Program-made: the position numbers and the translations under genes | Shown here: positions 1-6,910 of the stretch, piece after piece | Layout: every line of letters begins with the position of its first letter | How positions within the stretch are numbered: position 1 is the stretch's first letter | Origin: Candidatus Allofournierella pullicola | GTDB taxonomy: Bacteria; Bacillota; Clostridia; Oscillospirales; Ruminococcaceae | DNA length: 64,000 nucleotides | NCBI GenBank assembly: GCA_019114225.1 | Contig: DXFW01000004.1 | Coordinates: 62,001 to 126,000 of the forward strand | Direction of reading: 5' to 3' | The notes under the pieces: generated by a model | Seen by the model: the letters and a program-made list of their open reading frames with translations, nothing else | What the model was told of the DNA's origin: nothing | Databases searched by the model: none

Positions 1-262
1 TAATGCCGATGGCCTGGGGCAGCGCCAGAATGCCGCTGTTCACAAGGCCCACCACGATGACCGTGGTGCCGGAAGAGGACTGGATGAGGGCGGTGATCAC
101 CGTGCCCAGCAGCACGCCCTTCCAAACGCTGTTGGTCAGCCGCTGGAGAATGGCTTCCAGTTTGCCGCCCGCCAGCTTTTCCAGGCCGATGCCCATGATG
201 GACATGCCGTAGAGAAACAGAGCAAGGCCGCCGGCCACATTGAACACGTCGAATATGGTCAT
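1..262 (-). CDS. Na/Pi cotransporter family protein (5' end only)
   Basis: The first 87 codons of a minus-strand gene that runs off the left edge. The translation begins MTIFDVFNVAGGLALFLYGM and contains the motif QSSSGTTVIVVGLVNSG, with a hydrophobic helix before it. The QSSS motif and the N-terminal 'LFLYGM' helix are hallmarks of the NptA/PNaS family of sodium-phosphate symporters (the YjbB-like group, often carrying a C-terminal PhoU-like domain). The family sits in the cytoplasmic membrane and co-transports Na+ with phosphate or a related anion. The ATG at 262 is preceded at good spacing by a GAGGTG ribosome site (269-274) and by an extended -10 promoter. The C-terminal half is not in the window, so a PhoU domain cannot be checked. 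Confidence 0.85.
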   Translation of the reverse strand, partial: MTIFDVFNVAGGLALFLYGMSIMGIGLEKLAGGKLEAILQRLTNSVWKGVLLGTVITALIQSSSGTTVIVVGLVNSGILALPQAIGI

Positions 263-554
263 ACAATACACCTCAAAAATCGATTCCCCGCAAAATTACG
301 TTCCGAAAGCGGCCCGGGCAATGGCGCGCCAGGCCGTGCGATTCGATTATAGCATGGGATTTAACATGGCTTCCACAGCCGGAGGACACATTTTACATAC
401 ATTTTACCCAAAACGGGCCGAAAAACGAAAAACGGGGCCGTTTTTTCGGCGTTTTGCCCCGGCGGCGTTAAAAAAAGGCAAAATTTCTCCCGCGCGGGGC
501 GGCGCGGAACAGGGCAAGAGAAAAGCGCCGCCCGGCGGAACACACCCCCGCAAA
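263..554. other. Intergenic region with an inverted repeat
   Basis: No gene is supported here. It holds the leader and promoter of the Na/Pi cotransporter and a perfect inverted repeat, AAAACGG-GG-CCGTTTT at 429-444, flanked by A and T runs so that it could form a terminator-like hairpin on either strand. The open frames that cross it have no ribosome site and no family resemblance. Confidence 0.5.
346..354 (-). promoter_or_regulatory. Extended -10 promoter of the Na/Pi cotransporter gene
   Basis: On the minus strand the sequence reads TGC-TATAAT, a perfect -10 hexamer with the TG extension, about 85 bases upstream of the start codon. No good -35 hexamer is seen at 17 bases, which is common for extended -10 promoters. 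Confidence 0.5.
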
Positions 555-583
555 GCAAAAAAAGCCGCCCCCGGAGGGGCGGC
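555..583 (-). terminator. Rho-independent terminator after the deacetylase
   Basis: GCCGCCCC at 564-571 and GGGGCGGC at 576-583 form a GC-rich stem with a four-base loop, followed on the minus strand by a run of Ts (556-563). It lies about 45 bases past the stop of the deacetylase gene. Confidence 0.85.
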
Positions 584-628
584 AACTGTTCCGTATGGGA
601 CGGGGAAGCGCGGGGACAGAGCCCCGCC

Positions 629-1552
629 TCACAGAGCGGCCAGGGTATAGCCCGCGGCCCGCAGCCCGTCGATGAGCTCGCCCAGCATGGCGCTGTTGGT
701 GGCCATGGGGTGCAAGAGATAGACCGCGTTCGGGTGGGCGGCGGCCAGCGCCTTTTCCAGGCTTTCGGCCTTATCCGGCTGGGCGTTCGCGTCCCAGTCG
801 GCATAGGCGTAGCTCCAGAACACGCTGCGCATGCCCTCGTTTGCGGCCAGGGCCAGCAGCCGCTGGCTGAACACCCCTTCCGGGAACCGGAACAGGGTGG
901 GGGCCACGCCGAACTGCTGGGCAAACTGGGCGTTGAAGTCGGTGATCTCCGCCCGGGCCTCCTCGTCGGAGAGGGCGGTCATGTCCTTGTGGGTGGCCGA
1001 GTGACTGCCCACCGTGTGGCCTTCCGCCAGCATGCGCTCCACCGTTTCGGCGTTGTTTTTGGCGTAGCTGCCCACCACAAAGAAGGTGGCGGGGGCGTTT
1101 TTCTCCTTCAGCGTGTCCAGAATGGCGGCGGAGTAGCCCGTCTCATAGCCGAAGTCGAAGGTCAGATAAATGGTGGGCGTTTCGGCCTCGGGGGCAAGGA
1201 ACACGCCGCCCCACTGGCCGTATTTTTCCTGGTAGGTCACCGCGCCGATGGGCTGGTTGCGCTCGTTCACCTGCTTGCCCTGGCCCCAGCCCAGCCGCTC
1301 GGTCTCCAGACCCGTCAGGTCAAAGGGCGTGGCCAGCGCCGGCCAGTTCACCCCTTCCGGGGCGGGGCTGGGCGTGGGCGCGGGAGTGGGCGAAGGGGAG
1401 GGGGCAGGCGCGGCGCTGGCCGCGCTGCTCACCGGGGCGGACGCGGACCCGGAGACCGGGTCCGCCGCAGGAGCCGGGCGGAGGAACACCCCCACCGCCA
1501 GGGCAATGCAACACACCGCCGCAAACATGCAAAGAAGAGCCAGCCTGCGCAT
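629..1552 (-). CDS. Polysaccharide deacetylase, PdaA-like (NodB domain)
   Basis: A 307-aa exported protein: signal peptide or N-terminal anchor at residues 1-28, a Pro/Ser/Thr/Ala-rich linker at about 33-66, then a NodB-homology domain. Visible catalytic motifs are TFDFGYE (131-137, the Asp-containing motif 1), HSATH (184-188, the metal-binding HSxxH motif 2) and FRFPEG (221-226, motif 3, usually RxPxG). The GYE following TFD is typical of the PdaA group, which deacetylates N-acetylmuramic acid during delta-lactam formation in spore cortex peptidoglycan. That substrate is inferred, and another peptidoglycan or surface glycan deacetylase is possible. A good AAGGAG site precedes the ATG. It lies 22 bases downstream of the NusG-II gene and is probably co-transcribed with it. 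Confidence 0.85.
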   Translation of the reverse strand: MRRLALLCMFAAVCCIALAVGVFLRPAPAADPVSGSASAPVSSAASAAPAPSPSPTPAPTPSPAPEGVNWPALATPFDLTGLETERLGWGQGKQVNERNQPIGAVTYQEKYGQWGGVFLAPEAETPTIYLTFDFGYETGYSAAILDTLKEKNAPATFFVVGSYAKNNAETVERMLAEGHTVGSHSATHKDMTALSDEEARAEITDFNAQFAQQFGVAPTLFRFPEGVFSQRLLALAANEGMRSVFWSYAYADWDANAQPDKAESLEKALAAAHPNAVYLLHPMATNSAMLGELIDGLRAAGYTLAAL

Positions 1553-1574
1553 AACAGCGCTCCTTTCCGGGCGG

Positions 1575-1928
1575 TCAGCCGCCCTCGCTCATCACCACCA
1601 CGTTGGCCTTGGCGGGCAGGCAGGCGGCCCAGTCGTCCTGGCGGCTCAGCCAGCCGTACCCCTCGCACAGATGGTCGGGGCAGGGGGAGTCCACAAAGGC
1701 GATGGCGCCGTCCTTCACCTCCAGATGGATGGTGTAAATGCCGGTGTCCACGTCGTAGCGGGCGTTTTTGTTCAGGGGGATCTCCATGGTCTGACCGTCC
1801 TCGCCGTAGGTCAGCACCGCCGTGCCGCCCGTCGGGCGCAGCTGCAGCACCGCGAACAGTACCAGCGCCACCGCCAGCAGCACACCGGCGAAGATGAGAT
1901 TGGTTTTCAGGGCCTTTTTGTCCTTCAT
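1575..1928 (-). CDS. NusG domain II-containing membrane-anchored protein
   Basis: A 117-aa protein beginning MKDKKALKTN, chosen because GAGGT lies 7 bases upstream. An in-frame ATG 17 codons further upstream has no ribosome site. There is one N-terminal transmembrane helix (about residues 10-30) and then an extracytoplasmic domain with the pattern 'DSPCPDHLCEGYGWLS...ACLPAKANVVV', the signature of the NusG_II (domain II) family in Firmicutes. Two Cys pairs lie within it. The family has no established function and is often encoded near envelope or redox genes. Here it is the first gene of a two-gene unit with the deacetylase, which suggests a cell-envelope role by inference only. Confidence 0.75.
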   Translation of the reverse strand: MKDKKALKTNLIFAGVLLAVALVLFAVLQLRPTGGTAVLTYGEDGQTMEIPLNKNARYDVDTGIYTIHLEVKDGAIAFVDSPCPDHLCEGYGWLSRQDDWAACLPAKANVVVMSEGG

Positions 1929-1962
1929 CAATGGGACCTCGCGTTTCGTTGGATTCCCCTTC

Positions 1963-1990
1963 ATTATAACAGAAAACACCCGGCGGGCAA
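1963..1990 (-). promoter_or_regulatory. Promoter of the NusG-II/deacetylase unit
   Basis: On the minus strand TTGCCC (1985-1990), a 16-base spacer and TATAAT (1963-1968). It lies back to back with the plus-strand promoter of the dipeptidase gene. Confidence 0.65.
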
Positions 1991-1994
1991 ATGG

Positions 1995-2023
1995 TTTTCA
2001 AGGGCGCGCCCCGGTGGTATAAT
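1995..2023 (+). promoter_or_regulatory. Promoter of the PepV-like dipeptidase gene
   Basis: TATAAT at 2018-2023 carries the TG extension (2015-2016). TTTTCA at 1995-2000 is a weak -35 at 17 bases. The start codon is 35 bases downstream. Confidence 0.65.
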
Positions 2024-2058
2024 AGCAGTATCGACCGACGGAAAAGGAGATAATCGCT

Positions 2059-3447
2059 ATGCTGTTTGAAACTTACCGCGCCTCGGTGGACGCCTTTGTG
2101 GCCGAAAACCGGGAGAACGTTGTCCGTGATATCAAGCGCCTGGTGGATGTGCCCAGCGTGGAGGGCAAGCCTGAAGAGGGCAAGCCCTTCGGCCCCGGCC
2201 CCGCCGCCGCCCTGGCGGAGGGTCTGGCCATCGCCGGGGAGATGGGCTTTGACACCCGCAACTGCGAAAACTACATCGGCTGGGCCGAGCTGAAGGGCGC
2301 CACCGACACCCAGATCGCCACCATCACCCATCTGGACGTGGTGCCCCAGGGCAACGGCTGGACCGCCGACCCCTTCGACATGCAGGTGAAGGACGGCTGG
2401 CTCATCGGCCGCGGCGTGGCCGACGACAAGGGCCCCAGCGTGCTGTGCCTGTACGCGCTGAAGTTCCTCAAGGAGCATAAGGTGCCCCTCAAATACACCG
2501 TGCGGGCGCTGCTGGGCGCCAACGAAGAGACGGGCATGAAGGACGTGGACTATTACCTCGAGCACTACGAGGCTCCCGCCTTCTGCTTCTCGCCGGACGC
2601 CGAGTTCCCGGTGTGCAACGGCGAAAAGGGCGGCTTCAACGGCGAGCTGGTGAGCAATCCTCTCGCCGGCAACCTGCTGGAGTTTGAGGGCGGCGTTGCC
2701 CACAACGTCATCCCCGACCGGGCCACCTGCCTTGTGAAGGGCGATATTTCCAGGCTCTCTGAGCGCCAGGGTATTACCCTGGAGGAGGAGAACGGCGCGG
2801 TGCGTATCCGCGGCTGGGGCAAGGGCGGCCACGCCGCCATGCCCGCGGGCACGGTGAACGCCATCGGCCTCATCGTGGACTACCTGCTGGACAATCAGCT
2901 TTGCACCGAGGAGGAGAACGCGTTCCTGAAGGTGCTGCAGAAGCTGCACCACGCCACCGACGGCAGCGGCGTGGGCATTGCCGCCAGGGACGAGGCTTTT
3001 GACCCGCTGACCATCATCGGCGGCATGATCACCATCCGGGAGGGCCGTATCCGCCAGGATGTGGACAGCCGCTACCCCACCAGCATTACCGGCGAGGAAA
3101 TTGCCCGGCGGCTGGGCGAGGCGCTGGGCGGCACCGGCACGGTGGAGGACGCCCGCTGGAACAAGCCCTTCTACATCAGCGCCGACGACGCGGCCATCCA
3201 GGCCCTGGTGGACACCTACAACGAGGTCACCGGCGAAAACGCCAAGCCCTTCACCATGGGCGGCGGCACCTACGCCCGGCACTTCCCCCGGGCGGTGAGC
3301 TTCGGCCCCGAGCGGCTGGACACCGTTCTGCCCGAGTTTGCCGGCCCCATGCACGGCGCCAACGAGGGCGCGAACATCGACCAGCTCATGCAGGCGCTGA
3401 AAATTTACATCCTCGCCCTGCTGCGCCTGCAGGACATCGAGCTGTAA
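2059..3447 (+). CDS. pepV: PepV-like M20 dipeptidase
   Basis: A 462-aa cytosolic M20-family metallopeptidase, about the usual PepV/Sapep length. It hydrolyses dipeptides (or N-terminal residues of short peptides) with a two-zinc centre. Zinc and catalytic motifs are visible in order: HLDVVPQGNGW (H91, with catalytic D93), GRGVADDKGP (bridging Asp at about 122-123), NEETGMKD (E156 catalytic base, E157 zinc ligand) and SPDAEFP (D180). The later GKGGHAAMP motif fits the lid/dimerisation domain. The ATG has an AAAGGAG site. The gene is monocistronic, with its own promoter and a strong terminator. Substrate preference cannot be told from sequence, and a related Xaa-His dipeptidase is the main alternative. 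Confidence 0.9.
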   Translation: MLFETYRASVDAFVAENRENVVRDIKRLVDVPSVEGKPEEGKPFGPGPAAALAEGLAIAGEMGFDTRNCENYIGWAELKGATDTQIATITHLDVVPQGNGWTADPFDMQVKDGWLIGRGVADDKGPSVLCLYALKFLKEHKVPLKYTVRALLGANEETGMKDVDYYLEHYEAPAFCFSPDAEFPVCNGEKGGFNGELVSNPLAGNLLEFEGGVAHNVIPDRATCLVKGDISRLSERQGITLEEENGAVRIRGWGKGGHAAMPAGTVNAIGLIVDYLLDNQLCTEEENAFLKVLQKLHHATDGSGVGIAARDEAFDPLTIIGGMITIREGRIRQDVDSRYPTSITGEEIARRLGEALGGTGTVEDARWNKPFYISADDAAIQALVDTYNEVTGENAKPFTMGGGTYARHFPRAVSFGPERLDTVLPEFAGPMHGANEGANIDQLMQALKIYILALLRLQDIEL

Positions 3448-3502
3448 ATGTTTTTTGAGAGAAAATAATGTCAGAATCCACGGGCATGTACCGGGGAAAC
3501 GC

Positions 3503-3540
3503 AAAGGCGGCCTCCGCGAATTTCGCGGAGGCCGCTTTTG
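3503..3540. terminator. Bidirectional terminator between convergent genes
   Basis: A perfect hairpin at 3507-3535 (GCGGCCTCCGCGAA / TTCGCGGAGGCCGC) has As on the left and TTTTGTG on the right. It can end both the dipeptidase transcript and the convergent DUF1846 transcript. Confidence 0.85.
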
Positions 3541-3555
3541 TGTTCCCGGTGTGGT

Positions 3556-5037
3556 TTAGAAGAACAGGTCCTTGCCGGGGTAAACAGGCTCCATGGTCAG
3601 CCGCACGCCCAGCTTGCGCAGGGTGCCCTCGTCGCCGCTGTGCAGCATTTGGGTGGAGTGCATGTCGCAGTCCCGCAGGTCCTTCAACGCGGCCAGAGCC
3701 TTGGCGGCGGTCTCGTCGGTGGCGGCGCTCACCGCAAGGCCCGCCAGCACGTCGTCCACCTTCAGAACGCTGGCCCGGCTGTGGAGGTAGTCGATCTTCA
3801 GCCGCAGCAGGGGCACCAGCACCTGCTGGCTGATGAGCAGCACCTCGTCGGGAATGCCCGCCAGCGCTTTGAGACTGTTCAGCACGGTGGCGCTGGAGGC
3901 GCTCATCAGGTCGCTGGCCTTGCCGGTGACGATACGGCCGTCGGGCAGCTGCAGCGCCGCCGCGGGCTTGCCCGCCGCCTTCTGCTTTTCCAGCGCCGGA
4001 GCCACCACGGCCCGGCTGTCGGTGTGCACGTTCAGCTGCTGCAGAATGGTCTCGATCTTGTGCAGGGCAGCCTCGCTGGCCTTGCCCTGCTTTGCGTCGC
4101 AGGCGGCCTTGTAGTAGCGGCGCAGAATTTCCTGGGTGGCCGCCTCGCGCACCGCCTCGTCGTCGAAGATGGCGTAGCCCGCCATATTCACGCCCATGTC
4201 GGTGGGGCTGCGGTAGAAGTTCTTGTCGCCGGTGATCCGGGTCAGGATGTTCTGCACGATGGGGAAAGCCTCCACGTCCCGGTTGTAGTTCACGGTGGTC
4301 TCGCCGTAAGCTTCCAGGTGGAAGGGGTCGATCATGTTCACGTCGTCCAGATCGGCGGTGGCGGCCTCATAGGCCAGGTTCACCGGGTGCTTCAGGGGCA
4401 GATTCCAGATGGGGAAGGTCTCGAATTTGGCGTAGCCCGCCATCACGCCCCGCTTGTACTCGTGGTACACCTGGGAAAGGGCGGTGGCCAGCTTGCCGCT
4501 GCCGGGGCCGGGGGCGGTGAGCACCACCAGGGGCTTGGTGGTCTCGATGTAGGGGTTGGAGCCGTAGCCCTCGTCGGAGCAGATGTGGTCCACCGCCATG
4601 GGGTAGCCGGCGATGGGCCGGTGGATGTAGTTCTTCACGCCCCGGCTGGTGAGCTTTTTGGCAAAGGCGTCGGCGGCGGGCTGGCCGGTGTACTGGGTGA
4701 TGACCACGCTGTTCACCGCGATGTCCATGGCGGTGATGTCGTCGATGAGGCGCAGCACTTCCATGTCGTAGCTGATCCCCAGGTCCGCGCGCATTTTGGT
4801 CTTTTCGATGTCGCCGGCGGAGACACAGAAGATGATCTCGGCCTTGTCCCGCAGCTCGTGCAAAAGGCGGATCTTGCCGTTCACGTCAAAGCCGGGCAGC
4901 ACCCGGGCGGCATGGTAGTCGTCGAACAGCTTGCCGCCGAACTCCAGATACAGCTTGCCCTTGAACTTGTCGATCCGGGCCAGGATGTTTTCGGTCTGCT
5001 TTTGGATATAGAGCTTGTTGTCAAATCCGATCCGCAT
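3556..5037 (-). CDS. DUF1846 family protein
   Basis: A 493-aa protein beginning MRIGFDNKLYIQKQTENI, which matches the conserved opening of the DUF1846 family (usually about 495 residues). The start at 5037 follows a GGGGGA ribosome site; a longer in-frame start lacks one. A central glycine-rich segment, TAPGPGSGKLATALSQVYHE, resembles a P-loop-like nucleotide or phosphate site (GPGSGK). The family is widespread in Firmicutes and has a solved structure, but I know of no established reaction. No signal peptide or membrane segment is present, so the protein should be cytosolic. It is monocistronic with its own promoter. Confidence 0.85.
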   Translation of the reverse strand: MRIGFDNKLYIQKQTENILARIDKFKGKLYLEFGGKLFDDYHAARVLPGFDVNGKIRLLHELRDKAEIIFCVSAGDIEKTKMRADLGISYDMEVLRLIDDITAMDIAVNSVVITQYTGQPAADAFAKKLTSRGVKNYIHRPIAGYPMAVDHICSDEGYGSNPYIETTKPLVVLTAPGPGSGKLATALSQVYHEYKRGVMAGYAKFETFPIWNLPLKHPVNLAYEAATADLDDVNMIDPFHLEAYGETTVNYNRDVEAFPIVQNILTRITGDKNFYRSPTDMGVNMAGYAIFDDEAVREAATQEILRRYYKAACDAKQGKASEAALHKIETILQQLNVHTDSRAVVAPALEKQKAAGKPAAALQLPDGRIVTGKASDLMSASSATVLNSLKALAGIPDEVLLISQQVLVPLLRLKIDYLHSRASVLKVDDVLAGLAVSAATDETAAKALAALKDLRDCDMHSTQMLHSGDEGTLRKLGVRLTMEPVYPGKDLFF

Positions 5038-5082
5038 ACAAAATTCCCCCACGCATTTCCAGAATGGTTTCAATACCTATAC

Positions 5083-5111
5083 AGAATACCACGCGCCCCG
5101 GCCCAATGCAA
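5083..5111 (-). promoter_or_regulatory. Promoter of the DUF1846 gene
   Basis: Minus-strand TTGCAT (5106-5111), 17-base spacer, TATTCT (5083-5088) preceded by TG at the extended position. Confidence 0.5.
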
Positions 5112-5181
5112 GGAAAAACGCCCCTCTTCACGCCAAAAGCCCGCGCCGGAAGCGGCACACAAAAAGTTCAAAAATTCCCTA

Positions 5182-5210
5182 TTGCATTTTTGCCTGGGGC
5201 ATGCTATAAT
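5182..5210 (+). promoter_or_regulatory. tRNA-Val promoter
   Basis: TATAAT at 5205-5210 lies 12 bases upstream of the tRNA, with a weak TTGCAT -35 at 5182-5187 and a 17-base spacer. Confidence 0.6.
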
Positions 5211-5222
5211 AAACGTCGTCGC

Positions 5223-5299
5223 GGAGGATTAGCTCAGCTGGTTAGAGTGCCTGCATCACACGCAGGAAGTCTGGGGTTCGAGTCCCTAATTCTCCACCA
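5223..5299 (+). tRNA. tRNA-Val (CAC)
   Basis: A complete cloverleaf. The acceptor GGAGGAT pairs with ATTCTCC (one G-T wobble). The D arm reads AGCTCAGCTGGTTAGAG, the anticodon stem is CCTGC/GCAGG around the loop ATCACAC (anticodon CAC, reading GTG valine codons), and the T arm contains GGTTCGAGTCC. The 3' CCA is encoded (5297-5299). It has its own promoter and terminator. Confidence 0.95.
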
Positions 5300-5305
5300 A
5301 GAAGG

Positions 5306-5336
5306 CCCCGGCACGCGAAAGCGTGCCGGGGTTTTT
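5306..5336 (+). terminator. Terminator of the tRNA-Val gene
   Basis: CCCCGGCACGC / GCGTGCCGGGG with a GAAA loop, followed by TTTTT, immediately after the tRNA. Confidence 0.9.
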
Positions 5337-5415
5337 CTGCGCCAGCCCCCAACGGGGCCTCTGCCGGCAAGCCGGCCCGCCGCGGCAAGCGCAATCATCA
5401 AGGAGGACAAAACAA

Positions 5416-6033
5416 ATGAAAAAGAAAGCACTGATCGTTGTTTCTGCCGCCGTTCTGGCTCTGGCTATGAGCGCCTGCGGCGCCGCCGCCCAGTCCGGCT
5501 CTGCCAGCGCGGACTCCGCCGCTGCTTCCGGTGCTTCCGCGTCTGTTGCCACCGAGACCCTGACGGTGGAGGAGCTGAGCCTGCACATGGCCGATGGCGC
5601 CATGCAGGCCACCGTTACCGTTGAGCCCGCCGAGCTGGCCGACCAGCTGACCTGGAAGACCGGCGACGCTTCCATCGCCACCGTGGACGAGAACGGCGTT
5701 GTGACCCCCGTGAAGGAAGGCCACACCAGCCTGCTGGCCCTGGCTCCGGACGGCACCCGCGGCAAGGCCATGATCACCGTGTGGAGCGGCCCCAAGGAGC
5801 TGACCCTCACCGCTGACGGCGAGGCTGCCGTGGGCGGCACCGTTGCCGTGACCGCCGCCGACGAGACCGGCGCCGCTGTGGACGCCGCCACCCTGACCTG
5901 GTCCTCCAGCGATGAGACCGTGGCCACCGTGGACGAGACCGGCACCGTGACCGTTGTGGCCGCGGGCGAGGCTGTCATCACCGCCGAGACCGCCTACGAG
6001 ATCGCCGGCAGCGTGACCATCACCGCTGGCTGA
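5416..6033 (+). CDS. Lipoprotein with bacterial Ig-like (Big2) domains
   Basis: A 205-aa protein with a lipoprotein signal peptide: the Lys-rich start is followed by a hydrophobic core and the lipobox MSAC with Cys21. A Ser/Ala-rich linker follows to about residue 45. Then come two Big2-like repeats, recognised by LTWKTGDASIATVDENGVVT (first) and LTWSSSDETVATVDETGTVT (second), the typical 'W.S.d.svAtVd..G.Vta...G.a.Ita' pattern. Such domains sit on the cell surface and mediate adhesion or act as spacers. No catalytic domain is present. AAGGAGG precedes the ATG at 5416, and the gene lies between two terminators. The ligand is unknown. Confidence 0.85.
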   Translation: MKKKALIVVSAAVLALAMSACGAAAQSGSASADSAAASGASASVATETLTVEELSLHMADGAMQATVTVEPAELADQLTWKTGDASIATVDENGVVTPVKEGHTSLLALAPDGTRGKAMITVWSGPKELTLTADGEAAVGGTVAVTAADETGAAVDAATLTWSSSDETVATVDETGTVTVVAAGEAVITAETAYEIAGSVTITAG

Positions 6034-6050
6034 TAAAAACCGACCAAAAG

Positions 6051-6083
6051 GGGCGCGGCCGCAAAGCCGCGCCCTCTTTTTTT
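6051..6083 (+). terminator. Terminator of the Ig-like lipoprotein gene
   Basis: GGGCGCGGC / GCCGCGCCC with a six-base loop, followed by TCTTTTTTT, 18 bases past the stop codon. Confidence 0.9.
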
Positions 6084-6104
6084 GAAAAAAACAGCGTCCT
6101 CCCC

Positions 6105-6135
6105 TTGACAATATAGTTACTATATCCTTTATGAT
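6105..6135 (+). promoter_or_regulatory. Promoter with palindromic operator, YitT-family gene
   Basis: A consensus TTGACA (6105-6110) is followed directly by the perfect inverted repeat ATATAGT-T-ACTATAT (6111-6125) and then by TATGAT (6130-6135), with a long 19-base spacer. A symmetric site between -35 and -10 is the classic position for a repressor. The regulator is not identifiable here, and no adjacent gene is an obvious candidate. Confidence 0.65.
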
Positions 6136-6166
6136 GAGAAGAAAGAAAAAACAGAAAAGGGATAGA

Positions 6167-6847
6167 ATGAGAACAAGCGAAACAACGAACAGAAAACAAG
6201 CCGCGGCACAGATGGCAAAAAAGGTGCTGATCATCGCCCTGGGCGCGGCCATTTACACCTTTGGGATCCACAACATCCACCAGCGCACGGCCATCACCGA
6301 GGGCGGGATCATCGGGCTCATGCTGCTCATCGAGCACTGGTTCAGCATTTCCCCGGCCTACATCACGCCGGTGCTGGACTTTTTGTGTTACCTGCTGGCC
6401 TTCCGCTTTTTGGGCGGGCGGTTCATCCGCGATTCTCTCATCGCCACGCTGGCGGTGTCCGGCTGGTACAAAGTGTGGGAGCAGTTCCCGCCCATGCTGC
6501 CGGACCTGTCGGCCCATCCGCTGGCGGCGGCTCTGGCCGGAGCGCTGTTTGTGGGCGTGGGCGTGGGGCTCATCATCCGCCAGGGCGGCTCGGGCAGCGG
6601 CGACGACGCGCTTGCCCTCACCATCTCCCATGTGACCCACTGGCGCTTGTCCAGCGCCTACCTCTTCACCGATCTGACGGTGCTGGCGCTGTCGCTGACC
6701 TACATTCCCTTCCAGCGCATTTTGTTTTCCCTCGTCACCGTCACCGTTTCCTCCTTCCTCATCGACCGGGTGCAGGACCTGGGCAAGGGGGGAGGCGGCG
6801 TGTCCCGCCCCGGCGCGCAGCCGGCGCAGCAGGCCGAAACCGCATGA
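6167..6847 (+). CDS. YitT family membrane protein
   Basis: A 226-aa polytopic membrane protein with about five hydrophobic segments. Diagnostic stretches are FGIHNIHQRTAITEGGIIGLM near the N-terminus and IRQGGSGSGDDALALTI further on, which match the DUF161 core of the YitT/YqfU family ('..GG..G....l...' and 'GgStGGtDilA'). These are inner-membrane proteins of Firmicutes with no firmly known substrate. The usual C-terminal DUF2179 cytosolic domain is absent, so this is a short form ending in a Gly/Pro-rich tail. The start at 6167 was chosen because AAAGGGAT precedes it and the earlier ATGs fall at or before the predicted transcription start. Confidence 0.75.
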   Translation: MRTSETTNRKQAAAQMAKKVLIIALGAAIYTFGIHNIHQRTAITEGGIIGLMLLIEHWFSISPAYITPVLDFLCYLLAFRFLGGRFIRDSLIATLAVSGWYKVWEQFPPMLPDLSAHPLAAALAGALFVGVGVGLIIRQGGSGSGDDALALTISHVTHWRLSSAYLFTDLTVLALSLTYIPFQRILFSLVTVTVSSFLIDRVQDLGKGGGGVSRPGAQPAQQAETA

Positions 6848-6857
6848 CCACGGGAAC

Positions 6858-6893
6858 AAAAAAGGCGTGACCAACGCGGTCACGCCTTTTTGT
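6858..6893. terminator. Bidirectional terminator between convergent genes
   Basis: AAAGGCGTGACC / GGTCACGCCTTTT with a short loop (stem 6864-6886) and T runs on both sides, between the YitT gene and the ABC permease gene. Confidence 0.9.
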
Positions 6894-6910
6894 TTTGGAT
6901 CGGAAGGGGC

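Noticed and set aside
710..1897. Long plus-strand open frame over the deacetylase and NusG-II genes
   Set aside because: It is antisense to genes with clear motifs, ribosome sites and a terminator. High G+C keeps the opposite frames open. Composition (Gly/Arg/His-rich) is typical of a shadow frame.
5323..5415. Longer N-terminus for the Ig-like lipoprotein
   Set aside because: The upstream in-frame start lies in the tRNA terminator and would bury the lipoprotein signal peptide, and the ATG at 5416 has a perfect AAGGAGG site.
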